Source of the DNA: Stercorarius parasiticus
Taxonomy: Eukaryota; Chordata; Aves; Charadriiformes; Stercorariidae
DNA: 64,000 bases
NCBI GenBank assembly: GCA_013396915.1
Contig: VWZL01000358.1
Coordinates: 248,001 to 312,000 of the forward strand
Direction of reading: 5' to 3'
Of this stretch, positions 46,801 to 59,800 are shown piece after piece. How positions within the stretch are numbered: the first letter of the stretch is position 1; each line of letters opens with the position of its first letter. Position numbers and translations under genes: made by a program. The notes under the pieces are model-generated. The model worked only from the letters and a program-made list of their open reading frames with translations. It was not told the origin of the DNA and did not search any database.

Positions 46801-49800
46801 AAAAATGTTTTTCATTCATTTTCCAAGTAATCAATTTAAACTTGAACAGAAATATTGAATTGACTACGAAAAAATGTGGCTGCTACATTCCATAATAAAA
46901 TATGGTAATTTGGCACGGCCTGAAATTGAGGTTGGTTTTCTTAAATAACTTACTGCAGAATTTTCATTTGAGAACAGGTTGTTTGGTTCTACATTCCATC
47001 TGTAGGCTTAAGAAAACCACTTATTATTAAGAAAAAAATATTATTTTCAGAAAAATGACCAGCACTGTCATCACAGTGGTAACTCTCAATGGCTGTTTAG
47101 CAAACCAGTTATCCTGAATTTCTCATCTGTCCAAACTATCAATGGCTAGTTCCTCCAGTCTCAGCTGACATGTAGTTAGTAAGCTGTGTGTATGAATCCT
47201 ATTTACATGGCTCAATAAAGGGTGATCAGGCTGCATTTGAATAGAAGTTTAAGGCCCAGTGTCAGAAAAAGAGCTGCGCTAGATGGCAAAGCATACTATT
47301 TTGTCTCAAAATACCTCATCAGGTTCCAACAGTTTAGTAATATATTAAAGAGTTAATATGCTATTTGGAGAATAGGTATTACAAAGTCTTAATGAACTTA
47401 AGAATAAAAAAGAAGTCCTAACAGTTAGGTGAAGAGAATGTTTTAACCTGAGTAAAAACTCAGGTTATATTCAATATAACTCGTTATATGTATGACTAAA
47501 TCAATGACCTCTTCAGTAACGGAACATCTAAATTTGTCATGCTTATATAAAAAGTAAATCACTAGTGCTGTAGATATACTAAAAACCACAGAGAGACTGT
47601 CTTTAGTATAGTACACAGGGTGAACAGCATCCTAATTTTTGAGAGAAGGAGCAATAGTCAAGTGTCCTTCTCTTTATTTCTGTGTATCTCTCTATACTAA
47701 TTTCCATTTTAAATATATTTATTTTCTAAATAAACTGTATATTTACACTCATTTCTTACATTGTGCTACAGTTACTTACCATGGCCCTCAAGGTGATAAA
47801 AAATCGTTCTGAGAGAACTACTTACACGAGGCAATGCAGTTGGGAGTACTTTGTCTTCACCCTTCCTCCTTCTCTATTTTATCTCTTGATGGTCTGGTAT
47901 ATGCTTTGTCAGTTCTTTGCCTTGAGTTAGAAAACATGAGAATGTATACCAGTCCCAACGTGTAGATTTGCACACTACCTCACATACTATGAAAAAAATA
48001 TTTTAAAAGTCAGACCTGGAAGGGAAGACAATATAACAGGTGATGCCTCTAATTTTCAAGTAATGACAGTGGTAAACACAGCTTCCTTTTACATGGAGAA
48101 GTCTTCTAACTCAAGCTTGTCACAATTTAGCTCTATTCACAAAAAGCCTTGGATTTCATTAATCAGCTACACATGAAATTGTAGTTCTCACTAAGGTTCT
48201 TTTTTAATTGAAACAGTCTCGATATCCACACAATGAAGATCCTCAGGGTCAAGACTAGACTCAGTTTGGAAGATTACTGGGGAAAAAGAAGGTTTCTGGC
48301 TCTACAGGACATGGCCCTATCCAAGCTGCGGGACAGGATTTTCTTCACATATTCAGTACCCAGTGATGGGGGCTGCACCGCAGCCTGCTGAGTGCCCACA
48401 GAGAAGGCATGTAGCCAGAGCTGTGGCTGAGCTCAGAAACAGATCAGACATCTCAGCCCTTCGTTCGAGTTATCTGATTGGGCTCTCTGCTGCTGCCACC
48501 TAAAATCATCCCAAAGTATTTGTCCAAACATTTTGCCGTATTTTCAGTTATCTTGAGCTACCAGTGCAATACTCTTTAATCCCTCCCCCCATGTTTGTTT
48601 GCCTCTATCATTGTCATGCCCAGCTGCTGTGCAGTGATGCATACAGCAGGAGTGCTCCTTGTGTGCTAAGCACTCCAGGTTGAATTCCAGGGGGTTGTCA
48701 ACTTCCAAATCCTTAAAATACCAGATCAGAACTGCGTCTGATTTCTGTTTCACCAGAATGCCTTCAGGAATACAGTCATGTACAGAAACTGATCTTCTGT
48801 ATGATTATAACGTGTTATCTGATATATAACACAAAACAGTGCAAATGAAAACCGCAGTAAAAATGCGGGGTTAGGGTGGTCTGAGCTGGGTTAGGTCACC
48901 TCACAGACTGCACTTTTGATTTTGCTGTCCCAAGGACTGGTTCTCCACACTCACTGCTCTTCTCCCTTTTCACTCTTAGATATAGGATGCAGCTATTCCA
49001 CAGATTTGTCTTAAAATTATGGTAATCTGTTGCCTGATTCTGATTATGGAAAAGTGCCACAACATCTGACCAGCTGTTACACAACGAAACACAGCTACCA
49101 GCTAGCAATGCGTTTTTCAGGAGAAAAGTCAGCTTTAGAAAATATTTTACTCTAACAAACAAAAGACTGGTGCCAAAAAGAATCTTAAATGCACTGCTAG
49201 CTCTAGCAGAGAAAGGATATCGGAACACCTCCCTGCGTACTTTTGTTTTGTGCCCTAGGATATACCAGGCAACCTACCTCTCACACTTTACCAGCTTATG
49301 TAGAGAGGTATAATATATCAGCAAGCAAATGCAGCGTCTTTTAGGGCCTGATGTTGTGCAATGATAGGCAAATTGCAATCACAGTATGTCACTTTCTTGT
49401 TTGATATTATTCTGCATAACTATGAACATACTCCCTGATGTCAGCTACAATGTACAGGGAACTGCACTTTCCTTTGAACATCTGCTGACAACTAAAATAT
49501 TGAATGGAAGCACAAAGCACTTACTCTTGCAGGTTGGAGCTAGTCAAACAAATCAAATGTAAATCGAATATTTCTTGTAATTCTGCCTCCTTTCAATATT
49601 CAAATGTGGGGGGGATATAGGGGCGATTCATTTAGATTAATGCTTTTTCTTTTTTTTTCAACGAAATATTCTTCTTCCTGAAGTGGTCTCCCAAGTCAAT
49701 TAGGTGTTGTTGAAACAGAGATGTCAAAAACTTCTGACAATTTCATTTCCAATAAATATTTCACCCTCTCCCTGAACCTTTGACTTTCGACCTAATTATG

Positions 49801-52800
49801 AAAAAGATGAGTTTGTTTTGTTTCGATTTGCGTTAGAGGCAGCTCAGCAGCAGCACAAGAGGAATAAAGCTTTCTACAAATCATAATGCCTAAAGCTGAC
49901 TCCTGATCCATTCAGAAGAATCCAGAAAAAAAAAAAAAGGACTAGGTGCTGCATTCTCCTTTCAACATAAAGAGACAGCCCTCTGCCGTGATTTGTCTTT
50001 GGACATTTTGTTTATCATAAGAGTCATTCATACCTGGTGTGCTATTTCAACACTATTTCAAATGTAGAGAGATCAGAAAGGAATGGTGGGCAGAAGGCAC
50101 AGATAAAAGAAAAAAACTGAGACTCTTCATTTGAAAAACCTAAGACTGAAGGTACTTAGATAACTTAGATAACAAGTTTAAAACTATAAACAGACAAATT
50201 CTTCTGTTCCATTGAAGTCAGTGTTGCTGGAAGATTTTATTTTGTCAAAATGTACTAATTTAAAGAAAAAAAGAAAAACATCTCTCATTTTATATAAGCA
50301 TTACAACATTTCATTTTCGTAAGACTGAAATATTTAATTATACTTGTATCAGTTTGATGTTTTGCACTTGACTATAGTTTAATGTCATATTTTAGCATAT
50401 TGGAAAAGTCATAAAGAAATTAAATTATTTTATTGGAATAAAATGCTGACACCCATACAAGATATCAACATCACTATTATTTCATTATTACTGTTTTCAA
50501 ATCATTCATGCAGACTTCCTTCCAATTGATGCAACTTAAAAGACTGAATACGACTATTTGTAGATTTAGCAAGTAAAAGTAGTAATTACTTTGAATCTTG
50601 CTTAGTGACATCAGCTTCAACACAGAAATTGAATGCAACTCTCCACAAAATGTTCCATTTGATACTCTTGAAATTTACCTGACTGACCCAGGTTTCTAGT
50701 GTATGCAAGTGTTATTATACAGCTTTATATGAAATGGCACAGGATTTAAATTTGCTTACAAAATGTGAGAACTATCAGTGTTACACAATCATAGAGATTG
50801 TAACTAGAGATGTACACTTCCTCGTTTCCAAAATTTCAACTTAAAAAAAAAAAAGGGCTCTGAAATATTTGGCATTACAGGTTCCTAGAGTTAACTCTTT
50901 CAGGCTACATTCTTCTTTTCCATCTGCTTCACGAAAACTGTTAATTATTACATAAAACTTTGTATGTAAAAAAACCATGGTTAATAAGTCTATTTATCAA
51001 AACATGTAAGAAATAATAATAATTAAAAAAACAAATACCAAAAAAAGCCCAGTGATAAAGCTGAAGTTTCTCTTACAATTTCAGGATTGCTAGGTTTAGA
51101 CAATCATGAGGACAGTATTCAAGTATGAGTATATTTAAATATGACCAATGACCCCTAACGTCCATGAACCCTTGAGTGTAGCCATGTTTCTTAAACCTTT
51201 TGTGCCATTTAATCTGCCTGAGCTCGTCTGCAAAGATTTCCCCTGACAGACTGGCAACAAAAGAAACAATGGCCTTTCCCTAAATAAAAAAAGATGCAGC
51301 TCTGGGCAGTCTGCCTTTACAAGCGCCAACAACATTTCTTTCAAAGGCACCTGCTGTTGCACATCAACCCTAGCCTGCAAAGGACAGCAACAACGACAGC
51401 ATCCTTTTTTCTGCTATGTAAAACTAGAGTCACGAATTGTATACTGATGGCTTTAATTTATGGCATGCAAACAAGTCTGGGTTTCCTTAACCTTCAAAAT
51501 GGTGAATCATAAACATAACCAAAGAGGGTAAGGGGAAACAAACAATTTGAATAGAAATTAATTTACAAAACATTTTTTATAGAAATGTTTGCTGCTTGAA
51601 GCTGCAGGTTAGGTTCCCACATGCAGAAAGCACAGATTAGCAGTCATTAGCATCTTTGCTGCTTTAGTGTTTATCCAGGACCATTGAGTTTGCTTTTACG
51701 TAGGGATGAGCCTACTGTGACAGTAAGAGGAGAAAAGTGCCATCACAATGGCTGCATTTTAACAATGCCAATTCCCATGACAGCATGTCTGAAAGAAACT
51801 CTTGGTGAGAACATAAGGATTCATCACAACTATGCTGGCAGAGTTAGGATTATTACTGGAACTGTCAGAGAAACTTTCAAGATTTTCTTTCTTTAAAAAG
51901 CCTGTCATAATGGGGTCCTCCCTCCTTTTATTTCTTCTTTTTTTTTTTTTCACAAAAGCCTTTCTTGCACTAGAATTGTCTTAATAAATCTATTTTCGAA
52001 TGATAAATGAGTAGTGATAGTGATTTAAATGTTGATTGGGACTGAGATTCTCATAAATTTTGTCCTGTGTTAGAAATGACCAGAAACCTATATCACAGAC
52101 TGATATATGAGTATCCTGATAACCACAATCTGCCTTACAGGGTTACTGAGGTGCAGAGGCTTAACAAAAACTACCAAAAAATGTGGAGACCAGAAAAGTA
52201 TTCCAAAACCGAAAGCCTGCTATTTAAAGGTCTGATTTTGCTCTTTTCCTAGTGTCTGCATCTTTAGTGCCTGCACCTCAAGAATAAGCTGAAGGACACT
52301 GAGGAACTGCAGTTGTTTAGTGGATGATGGTTTTGATGCCTGAGACTGCAGCAAGATCCAGATGTTGGGAGACTAGTTTGGATGCCTGATTTTCTAGATA
52401 GAATTTTTTCTCTTATTCTTTTGTTGATTCCAAGAGCTATATATATTACCCTGTTTTTCAATGGATACCTCTTCTAATTTCTCACAAGAGATATTTCTTA
52501 GGTTCCTGTTTTAATTGGAACATGATTGTTCCAAATTTTTTAACCCTCATTCATACTCACATCACTTAGAGAGAAAGCATATGCAGCAGTGTCGTGAGAG
52601 TTCAAAGATTTTTTTTGTCCTTTTTGTTTGTGAAAGACAGGGAAGCTGTCTCCTAAAGCAAGAATGTCTTTCAGTGCAGACCTTAGCAGACACTTTACTT
52701 GCCATAAACAACTTCAGTGAAAGAGCAAAAAAAGAGAATCAGTAGGCGTAGATACCCAAGCAAAATGTCAGGTGACTCTGTTCTCGGAGCTGAACAAGTT

Positions 52801-53333
52801 GCTGGTTTGGTTACTGCATTAAGGAGTTCCTTCAAGGGTTACAATACTTTTCCACAGATTAGAAGGCAGAGGGGCAGAGTAGAGAAAGGAGAGCAAAGAA
52901 GTCATTATTAGACTGTTTCTAATAGTGTTGATAAGTATCATGGCTGAGGTAACCATCACCTAGACCACAGTGATTTCTAGAACAGAACAACAGTGGTCAA
53001 TTAATCCAATATTGTATTTCTGGTAGTACATAACCCTGTAAAACATAACCTCCACATAATGCTTTTAAGAGTGGTATTCCATGGACAGTAATTTCATCTT
53101 GATCCCAGCTCCCAATAAATTTATTCTCTGAAGCAGTAAAATTTGCTACTATGAATTAGGTAGTGCAGCCACAAGTGTTAATTGGCTTTTATTTTCTTAA
53201 TTTAGATGTGTTTTGTGTTCCTTGGCACTCTTACTGTGTGCGAAGAGCTGACGGATTCACTGCTTACTCATTATTTGTACTTTCAAATTTATTAATCTAT
53301 CTTGAGATTTTTAGAAGATTCTAATCTTTTATT
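43861..53333. other. Long stretch almost free of recognisable repeats
   Basis: About 9.5 kb of AT-rich DNA in which I see no dispersed transposon, only short homopolymers (for example T-runs near 45767-45780 and A-runs near 49926-49937 and 51940-51950). Several TAATTA/ATTAA-rich patches occur around 45950-46100 and 46460-46480. No exon or RNA gene recognised. The lack of insertions may reflect constraint or chance. Confidence 0.5.
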
Positions 53334-53867
53334 AGAATCATAGAATCATAGGGTTGGAAGGGACCTCTGGAGATCATCTAGTCCAACCCCCCTGCCAGAG
53401 CAGGGTCGTCTTAGAGCAGGTTGCACAGGAACGCATCCAGGCGGTTTTGAATGTCTCCAGAGATGGAGACTCCACCACCTCTCTGGGCAGCCTGTTCCAG
53501 TGCTCTGCTACCCTCAAAGTAAAGAAGTTCCTCCTCATGTTTAGGTGGAACCTCCTATGCTCAAGTTTGTCCTCCTGACATCCATCCTTTAATTATTTAT
53601 AAGCGTTGATAAGATCCCTCCTTAGCCATCTTCTTTCCAGACTGAAGAGACCCAAATCCTTCAGCCTTTCTTCATAAGAGAGGTGCTCCAGTCCCCTAAT
53701 AATCTTTGTAGCCCTTTGCTGCACTCTTTCCAGCAGTTCCCTGTCCTTCTTGAACTGGGGAGCCCAGAACTGGACACAGTACTCCAGATGCGGCCTCACC
53801 AAGGCAGAGTAGAGGGGGAAGATGACCTCCCTCGACCTGCTTGACACACTCTTCTTGATGCACGCTA
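53334..53867 (-). mobile_element. CR1 LINE 3' end, antisense
   Basis: A low-divergence 5'-truncated CR1 on the minus strand. The tail side is AGAATCATAGAATCATAGGG, followed by GTTGGAAGGGACCTCTGGAG. The minus-strand frame 53847-53593 reads '[21 protein letters not shown]', '[20 protein letters not shown]' and '[18 protein letters not shown]'. About 60 bases are missing near 53565-53575: the 'CACTGGGCACCACTGA' block present at 2119 and 26370 is absent. Homology ends at TTGATGCACGC. Confidence 0.93.
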
Positions 53868-56800
53868 ACTAAAGTCCTGTACTCTTCAAAGTTATTTGTT
53901 AAGCCTTTTTGAGCTGTCCAGTTCCTTCTTAGCAATAGGAATGATAGTAATAGTAAAATAATACATATGTACAAACCACATGCATGCATACAAATGTCCA
54001 TTTTAAAGTGGTTGACATATTCTTTCAAAAGAAATAATGTTTTTGAAAATTCCTGCCTGTATCATCAGAAGACAAAAAATGGACTACCTATACACTTTTT
54101 TTTTTTTCTCTGTAACTAGTAAATATTAGCATTGTTCCTAAAAATCAGTGGATTTTTTGCATGTGTTTTCTTTCACTTTCTAGTTACTGTGTCCAGGTTT
54201 TTTATTAAAAGCACACAGATAAAAGTATAGGTTTTGGTTGTAAAACTACAAACTTTAAAGAAATCTAGCTCGCAGGCTGATGTTTCAGTGTGATTATAAA
54301 TAAACACAGAAATACATATGCTGAACTACTGGGTAGTTTTCTTTTTCTAGAGCTAGTGCTGAAATACGTAAATCTTAATCTGTCAGAGCAAGCATCCCAA
54401 TAAAAATGTTTCAGTGCCCTGGTAACTGTAAAAGTACTTTGGAACTTAAAGGGATTCCTTTTATTTTCTTTGATGAAAAAGAAGTAGTAATTACAAAACA
54501 GCAACTATTCAGAGAAATTCAAATTATATCATTTAACTCGATCTAGATATAAATGTACTGGTTCGCAATAACACATCAGCAATATTGAAATACATCTGTT
54601 AGTTTTAATGTCTGAAATTCGGATTGTGTGCCTGCATATAAAATAAGGCAAATAGGAGTTACTGTTTACCTTGTATGTCGTCTTCATAGCTTTGAGTATA
54701 ATATAAAGCAGCTTTTGCTCAGTTATATTTTTATTTTCAAAAGATGAAAGTATGAATATTGCCTACATTTTGTTGTCCTCTGGAAAAAAGGAAAGATCAT
54801 GTTAATCCTTTTATATATGAATGAGTACTTTGACAGGAAGATCATTCTTGCATTAGGTCTTTTTGTCCCAAATTGACAGAAAGATTTTCTAGTAATAAAA
54901 GGGAAAGTGATGTATAAAACATGTTCAATGTTTAGAATGCTCTGGTATTGTGAAAGGCTGAAATATAAATCTTCAAAGTACTCAAGGGACAAGTTTCAGT
55001 AATGGATCATTTTGCTATATCAAAGAACAATTAACTTATTCATTAAAAATTTAGAAACGTCTAATTTTATTCGTGAACATATCTAACACTTATTAATTAA
55101 CTTTCTCACTTGAGGAAAAAACTATTCAAGTATGAGCTTAAGTGTTTTCTTACATACTTAACATCTCTCTAAAGTCATTGAAATGAAAGCAGGTGCTTTC
55201 ATAACCAGAAATACTATCATGACTAGTGAAAATTATTTTTCAAAAGAATGACGTGTAAGTGCCTAGCATATTAAGGGTTAAGTATCTCTAAAAATAACAA
55301 AAGTTTAACAAGAAAAAAAGTCAGTGCAAATTATTTTGACTTTTATGTCATGACTGTATTCCCTGGACCAGAACATTCATTTACTTAGTGTATTCAAGTT
55401 GGAATCTTAACCTCATGACCCAGGTTCATCTGAGCAAGTCAGAAAACATTACTTTTCCTTGTTAATGTAGCCTCACAGTTCAGCATTAGCACAAGACTGT
55501 ACTTGCCACCAGAGACAGTAAACAGCATAAAAGTAAGCTGTTACATACTGGAGATTTGTTAGAGTTTCCATTTGGGCTCTAAATCTTTCACAGTCACTTC
55601 AACGTCTGTCAGATCTTCTCTGTGAATACTCCCTAGGCCCACACTGCCCAACTTTTCTATAAGTATTTTCTTCCCAGGCTTACAGCCAAATGCAATTTTT
55701 AAGCCTGATATTTATGTTTACTCTGCCATGGTTTGCATGTCAAATCTTATGCTAGTGTTAAATTTGTATTTGAATGTATTTATTTCTTTACTCACCATGC
55801 AAATTTACCTAAAGAAAGGTTGCTGTTGCAGTGACCTATGCTTGTGGAGACATGGTGTAACATTTTTATACCATTTTTTGTCTCTGTTTGTTACTTTGCA
55901 TTGGCTGTGCCACCACAGCTTCTGGGGATCTGCACTATAAACATGAATACTGAAGAGTAACTTGGGTTTTTTTGATAGTCTGTTGCGTATCCAATAAGAG
56001 GTAATATTCACACAGCAGAGGAGACAGGAACTATCTAACCTGCCTTGCTACTGTTAACCTGCCTTGTCTGTGAGACATTTTTGTCTCACATGCCTGAAGG
56101 ACGCATGCACTGTTCAGTCTGTGACCATTTTTTTAAAATGAACTTCATAGTCGGTAATGAGATATATATCTTACAATAAATAGACAAAAAGTTCATTTCC
56201 CTGTGAGTTATGGGCTGCATTCTGCCTTGACCTGTGGTTGTGGATTGATTCCAGTTGAATTAGAAAGGATACAAGCAGCAGCAGAATGTGATAGAGCAAA
56301 GGAACACAAGTTCTGACTTGCCCCCTTCGTGTGATAGCTCTGCATCCCTTCAGTTTTGGTTTTGTCTATGGGCTGTAAACATTTGGTCATTTGTACCAAG
56401 CCTCAGGGGGATGCTGATCACAGCACAGCATGAATTTTACCCTGCCCAAAACAAAGAATCCTGCCAGGAAGCATAGATTTGAAAAAAAAAAAAAATAGAG
56501 GAAAGGAAAAACAAACAAAGGAAAATAAGTGAAATATGTTTGGAAAGGACTTCGGAACATAATAAACTAATGACATTGCTGTCATGCTCTGGCAATCTAA
56601 TTTTGCCGAAACAGCATTCACAATCAGGATGCTTGAACAGACTCGAAGCTTTTCTTTTACTAGGTGGATTCCATGAATAACAGTATTTGGCTAAGCCTAG
56701 AGGACGAAATAGAAGTGGAAATATGATTAATGACAAAAATCATAAAGCCTACCATCTCTTCTAGCACTTAGTATTGACAGTATGGCTTTCGAACCAAATT

Positions 56801-59800
56801 TGTAATACTATAAGAATGATCCAACAGCTTTTTACATTTACTTGATGAGAGCTGAAAAAAAAAAAAATGAGGATAGTTGAATTCAGTCCTTTAAAATATG
56901 TTCCTATTAGATACAGAACATACTTGGTGCACTTCAGAGTGTTTTGGCAAAACTTCGTAATAGCAAAACTCTGTGTCTGCATCTGAGCTGGCAGAGGTAC
57001 AACATTTCTAAAACCCAATGGAACAATGTCAGTTGCGTGACAGGATGTCTTAGTGGTAGCTTAGGAACTCTACTATATTTTATCTCTGGCATTGCAAGTT
57101 TTTCATTTGGGCAACAAACCGCTATGATGACAATCATATCTTGTGTGGTTTTTTCTTCACTTACTCAAGAATTGGTTTTCAACAATTACAGAAGATGCTG
57201 CATCCTAGAACTTGAAAACATGTTTATTAACCCATTTCAGTGAAAATTAACCGAGCTAGTTTATAATGCTTAAACTGTAGGTCTTTTCATCTGAAGCATG
57301 TTAAGAAATGAATACAAGAGCATCTCAACTGAAAGATCTGAATGAACTGTCACAAACAGCAGGATGAGGTTAGGTCTGGTTAGATGCAGAGATCTGTCCA
57401 GAAGGCACAGGTAGAAAACGACACTCTGTCAAGCCTCTCAGCCAGAATTAATTCTTCATTTTGACTAGTTCTCCTTCACTCAAAAAAAAACAAGGAAAGA
57501 GAATAGGGGAATGCAGAGAAAACTGAGGTTGTGCATGAGTTATTCTATTCGTATGTATAAACCAACAACATGTTAAAGGACAGATTTAAAGATAATTTGG
57601 AATTCTTCCTTGCAATATTGAAAGTGTGAAATTAAAAAGATCCTTAATTATGATGAACAGTTATTTGTTTAAGGCCCACAGATTGCAACAGTTCTTTCTA
57701 GCTTAGCCAGGTACGAGCATCGCTTTTATGAAAGAAAAAAGGCTTAAAACCACAAAAAGTACCACAGTGAAGTGCAAGGAGACATGACCAGATAAATATA
57801 CCTCCCTGGAAGGAACACTATTGATTTTTATAGTGTTTGTTCTGCAGGGATTTTTTATTCAGTCCTGGCAGCCATTCAAAATCTGCATTTAAACAAAATT
57901 TTTTAAAGTGATGATCCTGATCCATTTTCTCAATGTCAGGAAATAAAAGTGTATTCTTAATGAAAAAGGCACTCTAGATATAAAATATTTAAAAGCTTCA
58001 TGCTAGAATACTTACTCGTTAAAAAAAATGCGGTGGGGGTGCAGAGGACACTTACATTTGTTTTTGTATGCCAGCACCAACAAGCAATTCAGCCAAGAGG
58101 AGACTTAAAATCAGCACTCCACCACCATCCATCAGGCCCACATCTTTTATTGAGGATGATGTTTGAAAATTATTGATGACTCAAAGTGCAAAGACTGTTT
58201 CAAGCTTCCAGTTTCCAGCTCATATGATGAGAATGTCACCACAAAGATGTCTGTTCATTGATTTCCCCCTGCTCCTTCTTGCTTCCCCCTCCTTCCCCAG
58301 GAACTATTTACCTGTTAGTGGGTCTTGCTGTATGTCAGGTACTAAACAAACAGTGATGCCAGGTGGTTATAACTGTAGAACATTATTGTTAAAAATAATC
58401 CTTTCTCTCCTCACCAAAAGTTTACGCACTTCAAAGACTTTTCCAAATTCTTCAATGTTGATTTTTATGCTAAAGAAGAAAAAAGGACAACAAAACAAAA
58501 TATTCCAGCCTCTCTCATGCCTCCTTTCTTTCTGCATATACTCTGCAAAATTTTGGTGGAAAAACTACATGAGGGAGATTTCCCTCTTGTTTGTTTTCTT
58601 GTCTAGTGATTTGGCGAGACTTTTGAAGCTCAGAATCACATCACATTTGTCCAGATGTTTCAAACAGGTACAGTTACTGCACCAGACCACACTATAGCGA
58701 TTCTAAACCCTTGAATTAAATTTATATACCCCAAGAACACTTGCATGGTGGTAGAGATGACGCCTGGGTACAACTGCTGTCATAGGAGAGACAAAGCTGC
58801 TGGGAGTGTGGTGGAGGAGAGAAGAGCATCAGTCACTACCCTGTCAAATTTGTAGTGTCTTATGCATACAACTCCTTCCCCTTTCATGTCTTAATTGCCA
58901 TCAACCTTATTTCCCCCCTTTCTCCCTCCTCCCTTCCTCCCTGTCACGTGCAAACACCATGGGAGCTTCAGGTACGTGAACAGGCTGCAGTCAGGAACAG
59001 AAGGGAGAAGTGGACAATCACGAAGTGCACCTTTGAATTAGGTCTTCAAAATCAGATCAGTGAGCGGGTTGCAAGCTATATGAGGAAGGAGTTGGTGCAG
59101 GGGAAAAATAAACAAACAAAAAAAGACTTCTTGCCCTTCTGAATTCCCCATAAGTCCCCTGATTCTCATCCCTTCCTCACAGCCTCTGCTGATGCTTCTT
59201 TCTCCATTTTTCTCAACTGCTTGCCCCCTTGTCCTACTACCCTGGAAATCACCACCCTCTCCCTTACCACTATATACCACTGCTGTTAAATTTGTTTTAG
59301 ACATACTGTTGAATACCTTGAGCTGCCTCTTTAGGAATCTACCATCGAGAGAGGACTTTAAATCCTGAATTTAAAGTAGAAAGAGTTTTGCTGCTGCCAC
59401 CACCTATCCTCAGTGCAAGAGGCATCATATTATCATTTCCTTCATTTCCTGCCCTACACTCCCTCAACTAGGAGCTTACATTTTATCTCACTAATCTTAA
59501 TTCTAGAGTGCTATATAAACATCTCTGTGTTTGTGTAAAAGGGACTATGAATTATGCCATGCTGAAAAAGCAAGAAAACAGTCATAACTAATATTTCATC
59601 AAAACGAAAACTACTTCCATGCCAACCAGTTCCTATATTACTAAGGAACTGAATGCCCCGTGGGGTTTTTGCCTGTTAGGAATCTGTATATGTGGAGAGC
59701 CAGTTGTGCTCTTTGAGCTGAATTCTACTGAAATTCAGAGACGGGGAAGTGACACAACATGGAGGAAAGAAGAAAAAGAATTCCCACAGGATAGCAGTGT

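Noticed and set aside
58173..58697. Longest non-transposon open frame (174 residues, plus strand)
   Set aside because: No recognisable domain, signal peptide or repeat. Composition is like translated AT-rich DNA, there is no promoter or splice context, and such a length is near chance for 64 kb in six frames.
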